Shown: one piece after another, positions 32,592 to 39,177 of the stretch | Layout of the letters: each line of letters starts with the position of its first letter | How positions within the stretch are numbered: position 1 is the stretch's first letter | From: JBFGCT01 sp041581055 | Lineage (GTDB): Bacteria > Actinomycetota > Acidimicrobiia > Acidimicrobiales > Ilumatobacteraceae | Assembly: GCA_041581055.1 (NCBI GenBank) | Contig: JBFGCT010000011.1 | Span: 1 to 40,113, forward strand | Length of the DNA: 40,113 nt | Direction: 5' to 3' | The notes under the pieces: generated by a model | The model's input: the letters and a program-made list of their open reading frames with translations, nothing else | The model's database searches: none | What the model was told of the DNA's origin: nothing | Translations under genes and position numbers: made by a program

Positions 32592-33176
32592 CTACGACCG
32601 CACACGGTCGACGAAGCCGGCGACGGCCTCGGCGATCGCGTCGTCGGCCTTGCGCAGGTCGTGGCCGGCCCCTTCGATCCACACGTGCTCGACCGGCGCC
32701 CCGATCGTGGCGGTCCACCTCGTCAGCTCGTCGGGCGCGCCGAACGGATCCTTGGTGCCGGAGACGAACAGGCACGGGACGGCGATGTCGGGGAAGTGCT
32801 CGACGCGCAGCGTCTCGCGCTTGCCGGGCGGGTGCAGCGGGTAGCAGATCAGCACGAGCCCGGCGAGGCGGGCGACCGGGCCCTCGCCGTCGACGTCGGC
32901 GGCGACCATCGTCGTCATCCGGCCGCCCATCGAGCGCCCGCCCATCACGACCGGACCGCGGCGCCTCGCCACCGCCGCGAGGTCGGCCCGGATCGACGCC
33001 ATCAGCCTCGGCGCCCGGTCCGGGGCGCGGCGACCCTCCTTGCGGTACGGGAAGTCGAGCCGCTCCACCGCCGCCGTGCGGCCGAGCCGCCGCTCGGCGG
33101 CGATCAGGCTGGAGTGATCGCGGTCGGACCCCGCGCCGGGGTAGAGCATCACGGTCGGGGTCGCCATGGCGCCCAT
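32592..33176 (-). CDS. Alpha/beta hydrolase (KANL3/Tex30-like, dienelactone-hydrolase type)
   Basis: The 194-residue product is a small alpha/beta hydrolase. It has MLYPGAGSDRDHSSL near the start, the nucleophile elbow GGRSMGGRM, then LICYPLHPPGKRETLR, the acid segment FVSGTKDPFGAPDEL, and the terminal GAGHDLRKAD with the catalytic His. This is the KANL3/Tex30-like subgroup common in bacteria; natural substrate unknown. No ribosome binding site or TANNNT hexamer marks the start clearly; ATG 33176 and ATG 33167 are both possible, the second giving the more typical MATPTVMLYPG start. Confidence 0.85.
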   Translation of the reverse strand: MGAMATPTVMLYPGAGSDRDHSSLIAAERRLGRTAAVERLDFPYRKEGRRAPDRAPRLMASIRADLAAVARRRGPVVMGGRSMGGRMTTMVAADVDGEGPVARLAGLVLICYPLHPPGKRETLRVEHFPDIAVPCLFVSGTKDPFGAPDELTRWTATIGAPVEHVWIEGAGHDLRKADDAIAEAVAGFVDRVRS

Positions 33177-33196
33177 GCTCGCGCGTCGGCCGGGCG

Positions 33197-33901
33197 TCAG
33201 GCCTTCTTCTTGGACGTCAGGATTCGGCGGGCCTCGGCGATGTCGCTCATCGCCCGGGCCGCGTCGACCTGGTCGCCGCCGTGATCCGGGTGGGCGTTGC
33301 GCATCGCGTCGCGGAACCGGAGGGTGACGTCACGCGGGTTGGGCGACTTCTCACCCGCCTCGAAGCCGAGCACGCTCAACGCCCACGAGCGCGGGTCGGC
33401 GAGCGCTTCGAGGGCGAGCGTCTGCGACCCGGCGAGGTAGGCGATCAGCGCCGGCCCGATCGGCCCCCGCCACCGCGCCGCCTTGTGCAGCACCGGGCCG
33501 ATGCGCCGGCGGTGCTCCTCGGCGAGGCGCTCCACCGCGTAGATCGCCCCGAGCACCTGGACGAGATCCTTGCCGGTCGAGTTGAAGTCGAAGGAGATGT
33601 CGTCACCGTCACCGACGAGGCGGTGTCGGCTGTGGGCGAGGCCATGGCGGTCGACCTGGAACCGGTGGCGGAGCCGCGGCTGGACGACGCGCTGCCCGTC
33701 CTCGACCTCGGTGATCAAGCGGTGGACGTCGGGAACGAGATCGTCGTCGACACCGGGGAGATGGGCGGCGACGACCGAGCCGAGCAGCAGACCGCCGAAA
33801 CCGGGCGCCGGGTCGACCGGGAGCACCATGTGACCGAGGGCGATCCGCCGCGTCGGCACCGCGGGGCGCGTGTGCCAGATCTCCAGCTCGGCCAACAACA
33901 C
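33197..33901 (-). CDS. J-domain protein with C-terminal J domain
   Basis: The 234-residue product carries a J domain at its C-terminus, about residues 172-232, with the HPD signature at 204-206 in FRDAMRNAHPDHGGD. J domains stimulate Hsp70 (DnaK) ATPase activity. The N-terminal 165 residues are of unknown fold and have no zinc fingers or Gly/Phe linker, so this is a class III J protein whose front part likely selects the client. GTG at 33901 follows TATCGT (33914-33909) by 7 nt. It lies 42 bases downstream of the duplicated-domain protein on the same strand. Confidence 0.75.
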   Translation of the reverse strand: MLLAELEIWHTRPAVPTRRIALGHMVLPVDPAPGFGGLLLGSVVAAHLPGVDDDLVPDVHRLITEVEDGQRVVQPRLRHRFQVDRHGLAHSRHRLVGDGDDISFDFNSTGKDLVQVLGAIYAVERLAEEHRRRIGPVLHKAARWRGPIGPALIAYLAGSQTLALEALADPRSWALSVLGFEAGEKSPNPRDVTLRFRDAMRNAHPDHGGDQVDAARAMSDIAEARRILTSKKKA

Positions 33902-33908
33902 TGGCGCG

Positions 33909-33914
33909 ACGATA
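33909..33914 (-). promoter_or_regulatory. Leaderless-type -10 element of J-domain gene
   Basis: TATCGT on the minus strand, 7 nt from GTG 33901. Confidence 0.5.
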
Positions 33915-33943
33915 TCGACGGTTCGCCGACGGCGCGTCGCCGG

Positions 33944-34744
33944 TCAGACGAAGGGCCGCAGGAGGGTTCGCAGCTCGTCGGCGAACCGGACGACGCCGGA
34001 CGCCTCGTCGCTGTCCTCGTCGTGCGAGGCCCCACCCGCCTCGAGCACGATCTGCTCCACGATCGTGTCCACCCCGTCGACCGTCTCGGCCCAGGTCCGC
34101 TGGGCGAACGCGTACGGCGGGTGCTTGGGGTCGAGGTGCGGGGCCAGGTCGATCAGCTCGGTGCGGGCCCGCGCGTCGAAGGGATCCTTGGTCAGCGTGC
34201 TGGCGGCGAGGTAGATCGTGCCCAACACCCCGTCGGGCGGCTCGTTGTCCGCGCTGGCGGCGGCGTCGAGCAGCTCGCCCGCCTCGATGGCGTCGAGCAA
34301 TTCGTCGACGGAGTCCTCCGCGTCGGCGGCGACGACCAGGGTGGTCCCCTCCCAGCGGTGCGGCACCTCGGATTGGACGAGGGACTCGGTGAGCACCGCC
34401 CGATCGGCGACGCTCCATTCGTCGAGGCCGAACTCGGTCGAGGCCTCGTCCTGCTCCAGCGTCACCGGGAACGGCCCGAACTGGCTCTCGAGCCGCTCGA
34501 AGAGCGCGTCGACGGCGCCCTCGACCAGCTCGGGGACGACGAGCTCGTCGCCGTCCCACGCGTGGGGGATCTCGGAGTCGGCGAGCGCCTCGGACAGCTC
34601 GGCCCGTTGGTCGAACGTCCAGGCGCCGAGGTCGTAGTGCACCTTGACGACCGTCGGGTCGTTCGGGTCGAAGTCGACCATCTCGCCCGCGCCCGCGAGC
34701 TCGTTCTGTCGCTCCTCGCCCCCCTGCTTGTTCACGAATGCCAC
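33944..34744 (-). CDS. Acidic protein of unknown function with internal domain duplication
   Basis: I do not recognise the family. The 266-residue product is strongly acidic and contains two copies of one unit of about 49 residues, at about 39-87 and 107-155. Each runs as Trp-[ST]-x-x-x-Arg-Ala-x-Leu-[ST]-Glu, then SEIPHAWDGDELVV or SEVPHRWEGTTLVV, then a helix ending LFERLE or LLDAIE. The pattern (helix, short strand, Trp-x-Gly turn, strand, helix) suggests two alpha-beta sandwich modules like those in small signal-transducing domains. The C-terminal 100 residues are helical. No signal peptide. GTG at 34744 follows TAGCGT (34756-34751) by 6 nt. Confidence 0.75.
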   Translation of the reverse strand: MAFVNKQGGEERQNELAGAGEMVDFDPNDPTVVKVHYDLGAWTFDQRAELSEALADSEIPHAWDGDELVVPELVEGAVDALFERLESQFGPFPVTLEQDEASTEFGLDEWSVADRAVLTESLVQSEVPHRWEGTTLVVAADAEDSVDELLDAIEAGELLDAAASADNEPPDGVLGTIYLAASTLTKDPFDARARTELIDLAPHLDPKHPPYAFAQRTWAETVDGVDTIVEQIVLEAGGASHDEDSDEASGVVRFADELRTLLRPFV

Positions 34745-34750
34745 GAGGGC

Positions 34751-34756
34751 ACGCTA
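34751..34756 (-). promoter_or_regulatory. Leaderless-type -10 element of duplicated-domain gene
   Basis: TAGCGT on the minus strand, 6 nt from GTG 34744, within 20 bases after the stop of the S9 peptidase gene's coding direction neighbour at 34768. Confidence 0.5.
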
Positions 34757-34767
34757 CCGCTCGCGAA

Positions 34768-36519
34768 TCAGCCGCGGAACTCGGCCAGGAAGCGTTCCGT
34801 GCGGGAGTACTCGTCCCGCTGGTTCGCGGGGTCGCGGAAGCCGTGGCCCTCGCCCTCGTACACGACGAACTCGACGTCACCGCCGCCGCCGCGGATCCGC
34901 TCGACCAGCGCCTCGCTCTGGGCGACCGGGACGACCGGGTCGTCGGACCCGTGGAACAACAGCAGCGGCGACGAGATGCGGCCGGCGCGCCCGATCGGCG
35001 ACAGCGACGCGTGGCGCGCCACGTCCTCGGCGGGGCCGACGAGGGTCTCGGTGTAGTGCGCCTCGAACCGGTGGGTTGTCCGCGTCAGCTCGATCAGGTC
35101 GCTGACCGGGTACGACGCGACCCCGCCGGCCACCAGGCCGGGGTGGTCGGCCATCACCCCGAGCACGGTCAACCCGCCGGACGATCCGCCGGCGATCACC
35201 GTCGTCGCCGGCCGCGCCCACCCCGCGCGATGGGCGGCGGCGAGGAGCGCCGCCGTGTCGTCCACGTCGAGCCGCCCCCACGCGCCGTTCAGCGCCCGCT
35301 GGTACGCCCGGCCGTGGCCGGTGCTCCCGCGCGGGTCGACGACGAGCACGTCCCAGCCCCGGCTCCACCAGTACGCGATCCGCGGCCGGAAGTCGACCGG
35401 CCACTGATCGGTCGGCCCGCCGTGCACCCAGCACAACATCCGACCCTCGCCGGCGACGTGCCGCCGGGCGTGCAACGTCACGCCCTCGTGTTCGACCTGC
35501 ACGAGTTCGGGCTCGGGGACGTCGAGCCCGTCCCACTGGACGGCGGGGCCGACGGCGAGGACGGTCCGTTCGAAGCCGGGCTCGGCGTAGCGCACGATCT
35601 GCGTCGGGGTACGCGCTCCGGCGCGCAGGGCGACGAGGGAGCCGCCGCGCCAGGAGAGCTGGCCGTGGACGCCGCGGGCGATGTCGCTCACCACACCGGT
35701 GTCGACCTCGACCACGCAGAGCCGCCCGAACCCGCGCTCGTTGCGGGTGAACGCGATCCGGCGGCCGTCGGGAGCGGCCGCGTACGAACGCTGGCCCATG
35801 CCCCACGTCGGCCCGGCCTGCTCGAACTCGGCCGGCGCGACCGGGTCGCGCCCGACGGCGACGTTCAGCCAGCCCGCCGCGTCGTGGACGCACAGACCCG
35901 TCCCGTCGGGGAGAAACCGCGGCTGCTGGACCGCCGCGGCCGGCGGTCGCCAGCGGCCGACCGCTCCCGTCTCGAGCCCCGCCGTCACGACCGCGGCGTC
36001 GTCCCATGGCATCGACGGCGCGCTCCACGCCTGCCAGGCGACCGCCGTCGAGCCCGGCGCGACAACCGGGTCGAAGCAGAACCCGTCGCCGCCGTCGTCG
36101 AGGCGGCGGGGCGGGCCGCCGCCGAGGGGCGCCGCCCAGACCTCGGCCTCGTCGACCGCGCACACGATGAACTCCCCGTTCGGCGCCACGTTCGGCGCCC
36201 GGCAGGCCCGCCCCCACGTCGTGAGGCGCCACGGCCCGGCGTCGAGAGGTTGGACCCACAGCTCGCCGTCGTCGGCGACGTAGACGACGCCGCCGTCGAC
36301 GAGCCAGTCGAAGCAGCCGCCGCCGAGACCACGGCCCGGAGCGGGGCTCGGCGTCGTCGTGAGGATCCGTTCGGGACCGCCGCCGACCGGGACGACGTTG
36401 ATCGACGCGACGCCCGACGAACGTTGGACGAACGCCACCCGCTCGCCGTCGGGTGAGAGCCTCGGTTCGGTCAGCTCACGACCCGCGGCGACGAGGGCGT
36501 GCGGGATCGGGTCCGGCAT
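34768..36519 (-). CDS. S9 family prolyl oligopeptidase-like serine peptidase
   Basis: The 583-residue product has an N-terminal beta-propeller (about residues 15-310, with repeats such as EPRLSPDGERVAF, NVAPNGEFIV, and YAAAPDGRRIAFT) and a C-terminal alpha/beta hydrolase domain. The catalytic Ser is in GGSSGG at about residue 444, Asp in HGSDDPVVP and His in GEGHGF. This is the acylaminoacyl-peptidase/dipeptidyl-peptidase-like S9C group that cleaves short peptides in the cytoplasm; no signal peptide is seen. ATG at 36519 is chosen over longer starts because the upstream 47 codons are Arg-rich without similarity and TACGCT at 36533-36528 is 8 nt away. Confidence 0.93.
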   Translation of the reverse strand: MPDPIPHALVAAGRELTEPRLSPDGERVAFVQRSSGVASINVVPVGGGPERILTTTPSPAPGRGLGGGCFDWLVDGGVVYVADDGELWVQPLDAGPWRLTTWGRACRAPNVAPNGEFIVCAVDEAEVWAAPLGGGPPRRLDDGGDGFCFDPVVAPGSTAVAWQAWSAPSMPWDDAAVVTAGLETGAVGRWRPPAAAVQQPRFLPDGTGLCVHDAAGWLNVAVGRDPVAPAEFEQAGPTWGMGQRSYAAAPDGRRIAFTRNERGFGRLCVVEVDTGVVSDIARGVHGQLSWRGGSLVALRAGARTPTQIVRYAEPGFERTVLAVGPAVQWDGLDVPEPELVQVEHEGVTLHARRHVAGEGRMLCWVHGGPTDQWPVDFRPRIAYWWSRGWDVLVVDPRGSTGHGRAYQRALNGAWGRLDVDDTAALLAAAHRAGWARPATTVIAGGSSGGLTVLGVMADHPGLVAGGVASYPVSDLIELTRTTHRFEAHYTETLVGPAEDVARHASLSPIGRAGRISSPLLLFHGSDDPVVPVAQSEALVERIRGGGGDVEFVVYEGEGHGFRDPANQRDEYSRTERFLAEFRG

Positions 36520-36527
36520 GCCGAGCG

Positions 36528-36533
36528 AGCGTA
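36528..36533 (-). promoter_or_regulatory. Leaderless-type -10 element of S9 peptidase gene
   Basis: TACGCT on the minus strand, 8 nt from ATG 36519. Confidence 0.5.
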
Positions 36534-36631
36534 GAGCCGTGAGAACCCGTTCTGTTCCCGGAAGCCCGCGCTCGCCACGACCGCGCCGAGTCTCGGGGAA
36601 GGTCGGGGGCAGGCGCGATCGCGAAACTCGC

Positions 36632-36661
36632 TTGCGCTCGCCGGCGCCGATCGGGGACACT
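36632..36661 (+). promoter_or_regulatory. Possible promoter of the 29-residue ORF
   Basis: TTGCGC at 36632-36637 and GACACT at 36656-36661 are separated by 18 bp, a reasonable sigma-70-type spacing, and lie upstream of a hairpin and a strong ribosome binding site. Confidence 0.35.
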
Positions 36662-36663
36662 GC

Positions 36664-36680
36664 CCTCTCACCGCGAGAGG
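36664..36680 (+). promoter_or_regulatory. Hairpin overlapping ribosome binding site
   Basis: CCTCTC (36664-36669) pairs perfectly with GAGAGG (36675-36680) across a 5-nt loop. The right arm includes the first bases of the AGGAGGT ribosome binding site (36678-36684) for ATG 36690, so folding could modulate translation. Confidence 0.4.
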
Positions 36681-36689
36681 AGGTGCCAG

Positions 36690-36779
36690 ATGACGACCAT
36701 GACGAACTGTGAGCCGATCGCTCGCCGCGACCGCCGGTCGATCGTCGGCGCCCTCCGCGGTGCGGGCGCCTTCGCCTGA
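36690..36779 (+). CDS. Very small ORF, 29 residues, with near-perfect ribosome binding site
   Basis: ATG at 36690 follows AGGAGGT by 5 nt, among the best Shine-Dalgarno sites in the window. It encodes 29 residues, starting MTTMTNCEPIARRDRRS and ending in a Gly/Ala-rich GALRGAGAFA. The peptide is basic, has one Cys and no membrane segment. I do not recognise it. It could be a small functional protein or a leader peptide for the next small ORF, which starts 152 bases later. The strong site in a genome region dominated by leaderless genes is the main reason to call it. Confidence 0.45.
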   Translation: MTTMTNCEPIARRDRRSIVGALRGAGAFA

Positions 36780-36931
36780 CGGACTCCGCTCCCTCCGGCC
36801 CCTCCGCCCCTGAGCGCCGCCGCGGCGGCCGCCGTCACACCGCACGCGGCCTCCCCCCGCCGGGGGCGGCCCCGCGCCGCGACACCCGTCCTGCCCACCC
36901 CACCCCAACCCAACCCACGAAAGGAAGACCC
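36780..36931. other. C-rich spacer between small ORFs
   Basis: Strongly C-rich on the plus strand, with CCGCCGCGGCGG near 36818 and CCCCCGCCGGGGG near 36856 able to form GC hairpins, then a stretch of CCCAACCCAACCC just before the GAAAGGA ribosome binding site. No T-run follows the hairpins. No gene seen. Confidence 0.5.
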
Positions 36932-37093
36932 ATGTACCAGTCACTGCACCCCGACTACGTCCTGGCCGAGATTCGCGAGCGGCACGCGCGCCTGCGGCGC
37001 CACGCCGAGCAGGCTCGCCTGCTCCGCGACTCCCAGGACCGCCACCGGCACCGCGGGCGGTATCGACATCGCCATCGGCGCCGGGAGCGGTAG
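36932..37093 (+). CDS. Small basic protein, 53 residues
   Basis: ATG at 36932 follows GAAAGGAAGA with good spacing. The 53-residue product begins MYQSLHPDYVLAEIRERHAR, forms one predicted helix, then a His/Arg-rich tail (RHRHRGRYRHRHRRRER). The front half resembles short actinobacterial proteins with a His-Pro-Asp/Glu start followed by a basic helix, but I cannot name the family. The tail suggests nucleic-acid or metal binding. It probably shares a transcript with the 29-residue ORF. An inverted repeat follows the stop. Confidence 0.6.
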   Translation: MYQSLHPDYVLAEIRERHARLRRHAEQARLLRDSQDRHRHRGRYRHRHRRRER

Positions 37094-37104
37094 CGCGGGA
37101 CGAC

Positions 37105-37150
37105 GGCGGGCGGCCACTCCCACCTGGTGGGCGGGAAGCGGCCGCCCGCC
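37105..37150 (+). terminator. Nested inverted repeat before glpX
   Basis: An outer perfect 11-bp stem (GGCGGGCGGCC 37105-37115 with GGCCGCCCGCC 37140-37150) encloses a second hairpin, CCCAC-CTG-GTGGG. It lies 12 bases after the stop of the 53-residue protein and 11 bases before the glpX promoter hexamer. A terminator without T-run or a regulatory structure are both possible. Confidence 0.5.
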
Positions 37151-37160
37151 ACGCGCCGAT

Positions 37161-37166
37161 TAGCTT
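37161..37166 (+). promoter_or_regulatory. Leaderless-type -10 element of glpX
   Basis: TAGCTT, 6 nt before ATG 37173. Confidence 0.55.
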
Positions 37167-37172
37167 GGTCGC

Positions 37173-38168
37173 ATGACAACGTCGTCGCGTCAGAACCCGG
37201 ACCGCAACCTCGCGATGGACCTGGTCCGGGCCACCGAGTCGGCGTGCCTCGCCGCCGCCCGCTGGGTCGGGCGAGGTGACAAGGAGAGCGCCGACGACGC
37301 CGCTGTCGAGGCGATGCGGCTGTCGCTGTCGACCGTCGCGATGAACGGCACGGTGATCATCGGCGAGGGCGAGAAAGACCACGCGCCGATGCTCTTCAAC
37401 GGCGAGCGGGTCGGCGACGGTTCCAGCCCCGATGTCGACGTCGCGGTCGACCCGATCGACGGCACGACGCTCACCGCCGCGGGGAAGACGAACGCGTTGT
37501 CGGTCATCGCGGTCGGCGAGCGGGGCTCGATGCTCGATCCGGGGCCGTCGTTCTACATGAGCAAGATCGCCGTCGGACCCGAGTCGGTCGGCGCGATCGA
37601 CATCACCGCGAGCGCGTCGCAGAACCTGCGGTGGATCGCCAAGTCCAAGCGGGAAGACGTGCGGGATCTGACGGCGATCATCCTCGACCGGCCGCGGCAC
37701 GCCGACCTGATCGCCGAGGTGCGGGCCGCCGGTTGCCGCATCCGGCTGATCACCGACGGCGACGTGTACGGGTCGGTGGCGACGTGTTGGCCCGACGCCG
37801 GGGCCGATGTGCTGTTCGGGATCGGCGGCACGCCCGAAGGGGTCATCTCGGCGGCCGCGCTGAAGGCGATGGGCGGCGAGATGCAGGCCCGGTTCGCCCC
37901 GCAGAGCGACGAGGAGCGGCAGGCGATGCTCGACGCCGGGTTCGACCTCGACCGTGTCCTCACGCAGGACGACCTGATCCAGTCCGACAACTGCTTCTTC
38001 GCCGCGACCGGCCTCACCGACGGGGCGCTGCTGCGCGGCGTCCGCTTCCGTCCGGACGGGGCGCGGACCCAGAGCCTGGTCATGCGGTCGCGCAGTGGCA
38101 CGGTCAGGTTGATCGACAGCCGGCACCGCGTCGACAAGCTGCGCGAGTTCGCCGCCGTCGACTACTAG
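37173..38168 (+). CDS. glpX: Class II fructose-1,6-bisphosphatase GlpX
   Basis: GlpX hydrolyses fructose-1,6-bisphosphate to fructose-6-phosphate, the gluconeogenic step, and is the only FBPase type in most actinobacteria. The 331-residue product has RATESACLAAARWVGRGDK, the metal site GTVIIGEGEKDHAPML, and DVDVAVDPIDGTTLTAAGK, followed by LIxxxRxAGCRIxLIxDGDV in the form EVRAAGCRIRLITDGDVYGS and FGIGGTPEGVISAAALKAMGG. ATG at 37173 follows TAGCTT by 6 nt. It supplies hexose phosphate for the glycogen and UDP-sugar enzymes elsewhere in the window. Confidence 0.96.
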   Translation: MTTSSRQNPDRNLAMDLVRATESACLAAARWVGRGDKESADDAAVEAMRLSLSTVAMNGTVIIGEGEKDHAPMLFNGERVGDGSSPDVDVAVDPIDGTTLTAAGKTNALSVIAVGERGSMLDPGPSFYMSKIAVGPESVGAIDITASASQNLRWIAKSKREDVRDLTAIILDRPRHADLIAEVRAAGCRIRLITDGDVYGSVATCWPDAGADVLFGIGGTPEGVISAAALKAMGGEMQARFAPQSDEERQAMLDAGFDLDRVLTQDDLIQSDNCFFAATGLTDGALLRGVRFRPDGARTQSLVMRSRSGTVRLIDSRHRVDKLREFAAVDY

Positions 38169-38232
38169 CGACGTGACCGTGAACGTTCGGCGACGGGCGG
38201 CCGCTCGCCGAGCAGGGCAACCGCCGAGCGCC

Positions 38233-38238
38233 TATCGT
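38233..38238 (+). promoter_or_regulatory. Probable -10 element of the 118-residue protein gene
   Basis: TATCGT, 37 nt before ATG 38276, predicting a leader of about 30 nt that holds the GGAGGAG ribosome binding site (38260-38266). Confidence 0.45.
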
Positions 38239-38275
38239 TTGTCGACCAGCACAAACCGCGGAGGAGCGAATCGAC

Positions 38276-38632
38276 ATGGACGCCGAGATCATCATCAACC
38301 AGCAGGGCCCGCTCCCGATCACGACGACGATCACCACGGCGAGCGACGGCCCGGCGATGCTCGTCGTCGCCGGCAGCGTCTGGTCGCAGTCGGCCAACAA
38401 CGAGATCGGGATCAACGTCGTGCTCGAGGGCGAGCGGGTCGGCGTCGCCTCGATCTACTCCAACGGCGCGAGCACGCATCGGGCCGTCGTCCCCGCGTAC
38501 ATCCCGATCACGCTCGACAAGCAGTGGCCGAGCCCGACCGAGCCGCCGACGTACACCGTCGAGTTGGTGGCGTCGACGCCGGCGACCGTGTCGGATTCCA
38601 ACGACTCCTTCGTCGTCGTCCTCCACGTTTGA
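38276..38632 (+). CDS. Unknown beta-rich protein, 118 residues
   Basis: I do not recognise the family. The product opens MDAEIIINQQGPLPITTTIT and is made of alternating hydrophobic and polar segments typical of a beta sandwich: MLVVAGSVWSQS, EIGINVVLEGERVGVASIYS, YTVELVASTPATV, and a last strand FVVVLHV. It lacks cysteines, signal peptide and membrane helices. Ser/Thr/Asn-rich loops recall phage structural or carbohydrate-binding beta sandwiches, but this is only a resemblance. ATG at 38276 has GGAGGAG 9 nt upstream. It is followed by a hairpin and the convergent ATP synthase genes. Confidence 0.7.
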   Translation: MDAEIIINQQGPLPITTTITTASDGPAMLVVAGSVWSQSANNEIGINVVLEGERVGVASIYSNGASTHRAVVPAYIPITLDKQWPSPTEPPTYTVELVASTPATVSDSNDSFVVVLHV

Positions 38633-38639
38633 GCCGAGC

Positions 38640-38658
38640 GGCCCGGGGCGGCCGGGCC
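38640..38658. terminator. Hairpin between convergent genes
   Basis: A 7-bp perfect stem (GGCCCGG 38640-38646 with CCGGGCC 38652-38658) and 5-nt loop begins 7 bases after the 118-residue ORF stop. It could serve both this gene and atpC from the other side; no T-run. Confidence 0.45.
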
Positions 38659-38704
38659 AGCGCCCGACCGGACGGAGCGGACTGGACGCGCGGCGCTCCG
38701 GCGG

Positions 38705-39133
38705 TCAGAAACCGGGAAACCCTGTGCGCGTCGCGGCGAGTCGGGCCCGGGCGCGGGCCTTGCCGGCGAATGCCCTGGTCAGGACGGCGTCGTCGTGCTC
38801 TTGCCGCAACGTCTCCTCGTGGCGTTCGAGCGCCGCTTTGGCCCGCTCGACGTCGATCTCCTCGGCCAACTCGGCCGTGTCGGACAGGATCGACACGACC
38901 GTCGGGTTCCCGCTGACCTCGACGAAGCCGCGGTGGACGGCGACGTCCTTCGCCGAGCCGTCGGACAGGAAGATGCGCGTGTGGTTCTCGACGAGCGCGC
39001 CGAGAAACGCCGAGTGGCCGGCCTGGAACGCGATCTCGCCGCCGAGCAGCGTGCGCGTGATCACCATGTCGGCCTCGCCGGAGAACAACACGCGCTCCGG
39101 CGACACGATCTCGACCCTCAACAACTCGACCAT
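38705..39133 (-). CDS. atpC: ATP synthase F1 epsilon subunit AtpC
   Basis: The epsilon subunit couples the rotor to the F1 head and inhibits ATP hydrolysis. The 142-residue product has the N-terminal beta-sandwich signature VEIVSPERVLFSGEADMVI, GEIAFQAGHSAFLGAL, and FVEVSGNPTVVSILSDTAE, followed by a two-helix C-terminus with ERAKAALERHEETLRQ. ATG at 39133 has GAGGG about 8 nt upstream. It lies 44 bases after atpD and is the last gene of the atp operon, as usual. Confidence 0.95.
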   Translation of the reverse strand: MVELLRVEIVSPERVLFSGEADMVITRTLLGGEIAFQAGHSAFLGALVENHTRIFLSDGSAKDVAVHRGFVEVSGNPTVVSILSDTAELAEEIDVERAKAALERHEETLRQEHDDAVLTRAFAGKARARARLAATRTGFPGF

Positions 39134-39177
39134 CTCTGGCGCCCTCGCTCGTCGGCCCTGCGGTGCAGCATCGGCGG

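Noticed and set aside
27453..33284. Open frame of more than 1,900 codons on the plus strand.
   Set aside because: It runs antisense to the MBL, subtilase and murA genes and through the MFS gene in a wrong frame; such frames are common artefacts at this GC content.
29590..38190. The 18-mer GTGACCGTGAGCGTTCGG at 29590-29607 recurs with one mismatch at 38173-38190, both in intergenic DNA, suggesting a shared operator.
   Set aside because: In 40 kb of GC-rich sequence an 18-base match with one mismatch is expected about once by chance, and the palindromic core is present in only one copy.
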